From NCBI GenBank assembly GCA_016935885.1, contig JAFGQA010000031.1, positions 1 to 13,893 on the forward strand: DNA of 13,893 bases. Direction: 5' to 3'. Source of the DNA: Phycisphaerae bacterium. GTDB taxonomy: Bacteria; Planctomycetota; Phycisphaerae; UBA1845; UTPLA1. This document shows, one piece after another, positions 8,692 through 13,893 of this stretch. Under the pieces are notes generated by a model. It was not told the origin of the DNA and made no database searches. It saw nothing but the letters and a program-made list of their open reading frames with translations. Both the position numbers and the translations under genes were made by a program. Position 1 is the first letter of the stretch, and the number at the start of each line of letters is the position of its first letter.

Positions 8692-11600
8692 GTGAGCGCA
8701 ATGGCACGGCAGTGTATATGTGCGTCCTTGACGGTGGCGGCGTGTCTGTTCTTCGCCGCGCACGGCCTCGCGGGACCACCCGACCAGGGCACCGGCGATG
8801 ATAAGACGGCTGACAGGGACATCGCAGCCGAACTGGATGCCCAGCGTTTGATCGGCAAGGCGTATTACGAGAATGCGGAGACGCCTCCACAATTCATGCC
8901 GGCCGCGAACGTGTTCCGGCACTGCATCGAACTGGCGCCGGATTCGGCAGTGGACCGCTTCAACCTCGGCCTGTGTCTGATGCGCGGAGAGAAGTTCGAG
9001 GAGGCCCTCCAGACGCTCAACGAAGCCCGGCGGCTCGATCCGGACCTGCTGGCCGCCTCCTACGTCACGGGCATCGTCTACAAGCGGCTAAGCAAGGCGG
9101 ATGAGGCGATCGAGCACCTGAAGCACGTGACGGCCCGCGATCCGAAGTGTATGGGCGCGTACTACAACCTGGGTGTGTGCTACAAGCTTAACGAGGACTA
9201 CGAGAAGGCGATCGAAGCCTTCAAACGGGCTGTGGAGCTGAATCCCAACCATCCCAGTTGCCATCTCCAATTGATGACGCTCTACCGCCGCCTCGGTGAC
9301 GTCGAGAACGTCAAGCGCCACAAGGAGATCTTCGATCTTGTAAAGGACACCGTCGACGAGTCGGAGAAGACCGCCGAGGCACTGGAACGCAGCCGATACT
9401 CCTACATCATCGAGGCCCCCAAGCTAACGAGTGACCTCGTGCCCAATCCCGGCGCCAAGATCCGGTTCGTCGACGTGACGGCCCAGGCCGGTCTGGGCGC
9501 GGCGGCCAAGGAATCCGACAGGCCCACCAAGGGCTTGTCCCAGAACTGTGGCACCGGCGTCTCGCCGGTGTCTGATCACGGGCAAGAGGCCCGTGCCACA
9601 GGAGAGTTGGGGACAGGCCCCAAGTCGCCACCGGCGTCGCTGCCCATAACGTTCAAGAAGGACGAGTACAGCGAGGAGAAAGCACGAGACCGCTACGTGC
9701 CGACGGTCGGCGGGGCGGTGTCGCTGGGCGACTTCGACAGCGACGGCGATCTGGACATCTACGTGGTCCATTGCGCAGCAACGCCCGAGGCCTCCGCCAA
9801 CCGGCTCTATCAGAACGACGGAGGTTGGCGATTCAAGGACGTGACGGACGTCTTCGGCGTCGGCGACACAGGGATGGGCATGGAGGCGGTCTTCGGCGAT
9901 TTCGACCACGACGACGGCGGAAGCGTGGAGCTTGAAGACGGCAACCTCGATCTGTACATCGTGAACGACGGCCCAAACGTGCTGTACCGCAAGCAGGGTC
10001 ACGGCGTGCTTGAGGTCAGCGGCCTTCAGACCGAGGCCGACACCGGCGTGGCCGTGCTGAAGCTCGCCGAGCCGCTGCCGACGATGCTCGATGTTGGCGT
10101 GGACGCCACGGCGATCGAGACCGCCGACCACCATCACAATGCCTTCATGATCTTCGACTACCAGGGGCCTGACGACTTCAAGTTCGCCGGTGCCGACATG
10201 GATGCCGGCGTTTGGGTGATCGGCCACTATGACGGCTCCTGGGTCAGCGACGCTCAGTTCAGCGAGGGTCTCGCCGTCGGCAAGACGTATCCACTGCGCC
10301 TGCGGCTGAAAGGGGGCTCCGCCACGCTGATCCACATCAATGCGGGAGCTGAGGATAAGAAGGTCTCGCACGATTTCGGCAAGCCCGTTACAGGCGGTCT
10401 TGTCGGTCTAGCCGCCAGGCATGCTGTCACGCGATTCGACAAGGTGACCGTTCGCGAGTTCGCCAAGCCTGACGCAGCGCCCGAGACATCAGCCAGGGAC
10501 CTGTCCCAGGACTCCTGTGGCACGGGCGTCTCGCCTGTGTCTCCACCGCCGAGACGGCGGTGCCACAATGGTTTGGGGCTAGGCTCCAAGCTGTTGTATG
10601 AAGAGGACTTCAAGGATGGTGTCGCGGACCGATTCGAGGCAATTAGCGGGACCTGGGAAGTAGTCGACTGGAAGTACGAGGATATTTCGGAACAAGCCCG
10701 GGTTCAGGAGCCCCAGTTCGGGCGGAAGGCCGTCTTCGTGGACTACGATCACGACTTCGATCTGGACATCTTCGTAGTCAACAACGTCGATCTGTTCGCT
10801 CCGCCCGATCGCGAGACGTTCGCCGTGCCCACGGACTTCGGCGGGCAGTTCAATACACTCCTTCGCAACAACGGCAACCGCACGTTCAGCGTCCAGACGG
10901 ACGAGGCCCAGCTTCTTGTTGATTGCTCGCAGACGGTCGACGTGCTGTTCACCGATTTCGACGATGACACCGATACGGATCTGTTCATCGTCAACGCGGA
11001 TACGCCGAGCATCCTGTTCCTCAACGCCCGGTTGGGCAAGTTCGAGCCGGGCGGATCGTTCTCCCCCTCGCTCAAGGAGGGCGGCCGTGCCGCGGCCGAG
11101 CGCGACTTCAATCGCGACGGCACACCGGACTTGCTCTTCGCGGTTGGCAACGAACTCTACTTGTACATCAATGACGGCAAAGCGGGCTTCACGGGCACAT
11201 CCTTGGATCTGCCGGGGGCTCTCGTTGCCGGCGGCGGTGTCGGACGGATCGACGTCTGCGATTACAACAACGACGGCTGGGCCGACCTACTGCTCGCCGG
11301 GACCGATGGCCGGGCGCTGGGCCTGCTGGCCGGCACGGGGCCGGCGCGGTTCGGCGATGTTACATCGATCGTCGGCCTCGATGGCAACTTCGGACAGATC
11401 GCCGATCTCGCCGTGGCCGACCTCGACGGAGACGGTGACGAGGACATCGCGCTGCTTACGCGTGACCGCGGACTGCGGCTGCTCAAGAACGACGGTGGCG
11501 AGCAGGCCCATTGGGTGAACGTGTGCCTGATCGGCAAGAAGGTAAATCGCAACGGTTACGGCGCGCTGGTCGAGATCGCCCGCGGCGGGCACTACCAGAA

Positions 11601-13035
11601 ACAGACCGCGGCCGACGGCTGGGTCCATTTCGGCCTGGGGAACCTCGACGGCATCGACGTCATTCGGGTAACGTGGCCCAATGGGCAGGCCCAGAACGTC
11701 GTGTCCCCCCCGATCAATACGGACCTTCCGTTCGTACAGTACGTCAAGGTCTCGGCGTCGTGCGGGTTCCTGTACGCGAACGGCGGCCCCGGGTTTGAAT
11801 TGGTCAACGAGATTTTGGGCATCGGGCCACTGGGTGCGCCCATGGCGCCAGGCGTCTATTTTCCGCTCGATCATACCGAGTTGACCAAGATCGAATCACA
11901 TCAGCTCGTACCGAAGGATGGCGCGTATGAGCTGCGCCTGACGGAAGAACTCCGCGAAATCACGTACGCCGATCAGATCACGTTGCGCGTCGTGGACCAC
12001 CCTGCCGAACTGGAGATCATCCCAAACGAGAAGTTCAGCTTCCCGCCGCCGGAGGACAGGTTCTTCGCCGTCTGCGATCACCGCTCGCCGGTCTCGGCCG
12101 TGGACGATCGCGGCATCGACGTGCTGCCGCTCGTTTTGGAGCGGGACGGCCGATTCCCGACGTTCCCTCTCGTGGAGCAATACGACGGCCTGGCCGAGCC
12201 CCACGCGCTCACGCTCGATCTGGGCGACCTGTCAGCGGCCGAGCAGATCATGCTCTACCTGGACGGCTGGATCTACTGGGCGGAGGCCAGCGTCAGTACG
12301 GCCATCTTCCAGGATCCGCGATACGAAGTGACTCCGCTGAAACTCGAAGTCCGCGACGAGCAAGGCCAATGGCATACTGCCGTTGAATCCGTCGGCCTGC
12401 CGACCAGCAAGGGCATCGTTGTGCCGGTCGATCTGACGGATCGCTTCCCATGCGACGACTATCATGTCCGCCTCTCAACGACCATGCGCGTCTATTTCGA
12501 CCGCATCTTCGTGTCGTCGCGAGACGAGGCGTCGCGCTGCCGGATAACCGAGTTGCCCGTGGCCCAGGCGAACGTGCACTTCCGCGGCTTCTCGCGGCTG
12601 ACGCGCGACGAGTTCGGCTTCGAGCGGTTCGACTACGCAGACGCAAGCCCGACCGGCTCGTGGAACCCCCCCGCGGGATTCTACACCCGCTATGGCGACG
12701 TGACGCCGCTACTGGCAAGCCCGGACGACATGTACGTCATCTTCGGACCCGGCGACGAGCTGACCATGCGCTTCGATGCCGCGTCGTTGCCGGTTCTGCC
12801 TGCGGGCTGGACGCGGGACTTCATCTTCTACGCCGACGGCTGGGTCAAGGACGGCGATTTGAACACAGCGCTCTCCGAGACGGTCGGGCCGTTGCCATTC
12901 CACGAGATGTCGGGCTACCCGTATCCTTCGTCGGAACACTACCCGGACACGCCCGAGCTGAACCGTTACCGGCGGGCCTACAACACCCGCCCCAGCCGGC
13001 CCACTGTCGGCTGTCTTCCGGCAGCGCAGCGATGA
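8692..13035 (+). CDS. Giant secreted TPR/FG-GAP/ASPIC protein with jelly-roll insert
   Basis: The 1447-residue protein begins with a signal peptide (MARQ, hydrophobic run, HGLAG). VAAC in it resembles a weak lipobox. Order of parts: TPR repeats (about 55-215, for example AYYNLGVCYKLNEDYEKAIE); FG-GAP-type loops near 347, 403, 684, 755, 805, 857 and 910; ASPIC/UnbV-like domain (940-1008, HWVNVCLIG, VHFGLGNLDG, VTWPNG). Residues 1015-1435 are a long C-terminal region with GPLGAPMAPGVYFPLDH, YGDVTPLL and FYADGWVKDGDLN. I recall that region from other TPR/ASPIC proteins but cannot name a function. A LamG-like jelly-roll module sits between loops two and three (439-593 plus 633-675). Two palindromic repeats are translated within it (about 280-310 and 602-632). 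It is likely partner of the preceding gene product. Confidence 0.87.
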   Translation: MSAMARQCICASLTVAACLFFAAHGLAGPPDQGTGDDKTADRDIAAELDAQRLIGKAYYENAETPPQFMPAANVFRHCIELAPDSAVDRFNLGLCLMRGEKFEEALQTLNEARRLDPDLLAASYVTGIVYKRLSKADEAIEHLKHVTARDPKCMGAYYNLGVCYKLNEDYEKAIEAFKRAVELNPNHPSCHLQLMTLYRRLGDVENVKRHKEIFDLVKDTVDESEKTAEALERSRYSYIIEAPKLTSDLVPNPGAKIRFVDVTAQAGLGAAAKESDRPTKGLSQNCGTGVSPVSDHGQEARATGELGTGPKSPPASLPITFKKDEYSEEKARDRYVPTVGGAVSLGDFDSDGDLDIYVVHCAATPEASANRLYQNDGGWRFKDVTDVFGVGDTGMGMEAVFGDFDHDDGGSVELEDGNLDLYIVNDGPNVLYRKQGHGVLEVSGLQTEADTGVAVLKLAEPLPTMLDVGVDATAIETADHHHNAFMIFDYQGPDDFKFAGADMDAGVWVIGHYDGSWVSDAQFSEGLAVGKTYPLRLRLKGGSATLIHINAGAEDKKVSHDFGKPVTGGLVGLAARHAVTRFDKVTVREFAKPDAAPETSARDLSQDSCGTGVSPVSPPPRRRCHNGLGLGSKLLYEEDFKDGVADRFEAISGTWEVVDWKYEDISEQARVQEPQFGRKAVFVDYDHDFDLDIFVVNNVDLFAPPDRETFAVPTDFGGQFNTLLRNNGNRTFSVQTDEAQLLVDCSQTVDVLFTDFDDDTDTDLFIVNADTPSILFLNARLGKFEPGGSFSPSLKEGGRAAAERDFNRDGTPDLLFAVGNELYLYINDGKAGFTGTSLDLPGALVAGGGVGRIDVCDYNNDGWADLLLAGTDGRALGLLAGTGPARFGDVTSIVGLDGNFGQIADLAVADLDGDGDEDIALLTRDRGLRLLKNDGGEQAHWVNVCLIGKKVNRNGYGALVEIARGGHYQKQTAADGWVHFGLGNLDGIDVIRVTWPNGQAQNVVSPPINTDLPFVQYVKVSASCGFLYANGGPGFELVNEILGIGPLGAPMAPGVYFPLDHTELTKIESHQLVPKDGAYELRLTEELREITYADQITLRVVDHPAELEIIPNEKFSFPPPEDRFFAVCDHRSPVSAVDDRGIDVLPLVLERDGRFPTFPLVEQYDGLAEPHALTLDLGDLSAAEQIMLYLDGWIYWAEASVSTAIFQDPRYEVTPLKLEVRDEQGQWHTAVESVGLPTSKGIVVPVDLTDRFPCDDYHVRLSTTMRVYFDRIFVSSRDEASRCRITELPVAQANVHFRGFSRLTRDEFGFERFDYADASPTGSWNPPAGFYTRYGDVTPLLASPDDMYVIFGPGDELTMRFDAASLPVLPAGWTRDFIFYADGWVKDGDLNTALSETVGPLPFHEMSGYPYPSSEHYPDTPELNRYRRAYNTRPSRPTVGCLPAAQR
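9531..9621 (+). repeat. Dispersed palindrome translated in-frame, copy 1
   Basis: The core 9547-9600 runs from TGTGGCAC to GTGCCACA and holds two 7-bp perfect hairpins with 5-nt loops: CACCGGC-GTCTC-GCCGGTG (9552-9570) and CACGGGC-AAGAG-GCCCGTG (9577-9595). Looser inverted flanks GGGCTTGTCCC and GGGGACAGGCCC extend it on both sides. The core is 54 bp, a whole number of codons, and is read as CGTGVSPV followed by SDHGQEARAT within the propeller protein. Confidence 0.85.
10496..10590 (+). repeat. Dispersed palindrome translated in-frame, copy 2
   Basis: The core 10516-10567 also runs TGTGGCAC to GTGCCACA. Its first hairpin is CACGGGC-GTCTC-GCCTGTG (one G-U pair) and its second CACCGCC-GAGAC-GGCGGTG (perfect). 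The flank CTGTCCCAGGACTC matches the left flank of copy 1. It encodes LSQDS then CGTGVSPV in the same frame as copy 1, between the two parts of the jelly-roll module. Confidence 0.85.
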
Positions 13036-13208
13036 ACCGCGATCCTGCGGTCTTGTGGACATTCAGGAGGCCCCGACCTCTGTGCGGGGGGGTGCGTCGA
13101 GTTGATTCCACACACGCAAGATGTGGAACGGGTACGCTGACCCATCTGTTGAACCGCCATTGTGATAGGATGCGTCGCCAGAAACCCAAGAATACCGAGG
13201 ATTTCGAC

Positions 13209-13236
13209 TTGCGATTTCGACGATCGTAGAGATAAT
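13209..13236 (+). promoter_or_regulatory. Probable promoter and operator of the BlaI-type gene
   Basis: TTGCGA (13209-13214), a 16-bp spacer and GATAAT (13231-13236) form a fair sigma-70-type promoter, with a start near 13243. The palindrome ACGATCGT (13220-13227) lies in the spacer, the place where a dimeric repressor would block RNA polymerase. It is not the classical TACA/TGTA BlaI operator, so autoregulation is only a guess. The rest of the 13036-13278 gap shows a weak 5-bp hairpin after the propeller gene (13036-13051) and no gene. Confidence 0.45.
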
Positions 13237-13278
13237 CTTCCCAAACAGGGATATTCACTTCTGAGTGAGGAACTCAAA

Positions 13279-13722
13279 ATGGCAAGGAAATCGACAACAA
13301 GCTCAAGATCGGCCAGGTCGGCGGATTACCATTTGCCGAACGCGGAACTCGATGTCTTGGCCTGCCTTTGGCAGGACGGCCAGGCCACGGCGCGCCGCAT
13401 TCGGGAGAAGATGAAACGCTACCGCCCTATGGCCCACGGCTCTGTCGTAACGCTCCTGGTGCGGCTCGAGCAGAAGGGCCTGGTCGCCAAGGAGAAGGGG
13501 CCCGTCGGCAAGGCGTTCGTCTTCAGGGCCACGCGGAAGCCGGAGCCAACCTATCGAGCCCTGCTCAAGGACACGTTGCACAGGGTGTTCGGCGGCGACA
13601 CCGTCAAGATGGTGACCTCGCTGTTCGAAGCCCAGACGCCAACGGCGGATGAATTGCCGAGCCTGCAATCGCTGGTGGCCGGGTTGAAGGTCAAGGCGAA
13701 GAAGAAGGCGGGGCGCCGCTAG
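13279..13722 (+). CDS. BlaI/MecI-family transcriptional repressor
   Basis: The 147-residue protein has a Ser/Arg-rich N-terminus and then the BlaI winged helix (about 18-80): LPNAELDVLACLWQ, ATARRIREKM, the recognition-helix region HGSVVTLLVRLEQKGLV, and a wing ending FVFRAT. The helical dimerisation region follows (YRALLKDTLHRVFGG, VKMVTSLFE). The tail KVKAKKKAGRR is unusually basic. Family members bind DNA as dimers and are usually released by proteolysis by a BlaR1/MecR1-type M56 metalloprotease. That gene often follows directly; here a hairpin and a dispersed repeat follow instead, and no partner is seen before the window ends. The start has GAGG 8 nt upstream of ATG 13279. Target genes are unknown. 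Confidence 0.88.
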   Translation: MARKSTTSSRSARSADYHLPNAELDVLACLWQDGQATARRIREKMKRYRPMAHGSVVTLLVRLEQKGLVAKEKGPVGKAFVFRATRKPEPTYRALLKDTLHRVFGGDTVKMVTSLFEAQTPTADELPSLQSLVAGLKVKAKKKAGRR

Positions 13723-13758
13723 GCGCGACGGACCAGCCACGGGGTCTCTCGGCGCATA

Positions 13759-13790
13759 AGCAAGGGTCGCCAGGACCGGCGACCCTTGTT
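13759..13790 (+). terminator. Terminator-like hairpin after BlaI-type gene
   Basis: CAAGGGTCGCC (13761-13771) pairs perfectly with GGCGACCCTTG (13778-13788) around a 6-nt loop; two more weak pairs extend it. The tail is TT then GG, so there is no proper U-tract. It may work poorly alone, be factor-assisted, or protect the 3' end. Confidence 0.55.
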
Positions 13791-13833
13791 GGAGCGCACC
13801 ATTCAGTTAAAGCACTTCACGGTTGGATGCACC

Positions 13834-13886
13834 TGTGGCACCGCCGTCTCGGCGGTGGATTCACGGGCTTTGGCGCCCGTGCCACA
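13834..13886. repeat. Dispersed palindrome, intergenic copy
   Basis: The unit runs from TGTGGCAC to GTGCCACA and carries two perfect 7-bp hairpins: CACCGCC-GTCTC-GGCGGTG (13839-13857) and CACGGGC-TTTGGC-GCCCGTG (13862-13881). It is the cleanest extragenic copy in the window and shows that the units inside the propeller gene belong to a mobile or amplified family. Confidence 0.85.
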
Positions 13887-13893
13887 GTCGCAG

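Noticed and set aside
8674..8734. Second propeller protein as a certain lipoprotein (VAAC)
   Set aside because: The motif fits a lipobox, but a further hydrophobic run and HGLAG follow it, which fits signal peptidase I cleavage better. It is left open.

Overview
This GC-rich window looks like a piece of a Planctomycetota chromosome, possibly class Phycisphaerae. The lineage call is an inference. It rests on two large secreted FG-GAP/ASPIC-UnbV (CRTAC-type) proteins, a BlaI-type regulator, jelly-roll modules of a planctomycetal type, and many short dispersed palindromes of the TGTGGCAC...GTGCCACA kind. No rRNA, tRNA, CRISPR array, phage gene or transposase gene was seen.

Layout. Positions 1-432 are gene-free and packed with hairpin repeats, including a nested palindrome of about 130 bp that resembles a REPIN. 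A short NifU-type Fe-S scaffold gene (433-693, minus) and a family 2 glycosyltransferase gene (1094-2044, minus) follow, separated by about 400 bp of repeat debris. rnpA (2191-2574, plus) stands alone, without rpmH or yidC beside it. The 2575-3015 gap holds a candidate structured small RNA ending in a very clear intrinsic terminator at 2877-2908. A MMPL/RND-type exporter (3016-5439, minus) is divergent from two consecutive plus-strand genes for giant secreted beta-propeller proteins (5674-8586 and 8692-13035). These two are probably one operon. The window closes with a BlaI/MecI-family repressor (13279-13722), a terminator-like hairpin and one more dispersed palindrome.

How the genes may work together. 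The two propeller proteins share domain types in mirrored order: propeller-ASPIC-TPR, then TPR-propeller-ASPIC-extra C-terminal region. Both carry signal peptides, so they probably act outside the cytoplasm as a pair in adhesion, scaffolding or surface assembly. The divergent RND-type exporter shares their upstream region and could serve the same envelope process, but nothing in the sequence proves this. NifU, GT2, RnpA and BlaI look like unrelated single genes.

Most interesting points: (1) two copies of a dispersed palindromic repeat lie inside the 1447-residue propeller protein, in the same frame, and encode the same peptide, CGTGVSPV. (2) The jelly-roll module in that protein appears circularly permuted. 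(3) There is a candidate small RNA with mutually exclusive pairings after rnpA. (4) A heptamer-repeat hairpin sits directly in front of a ribosome binding site.
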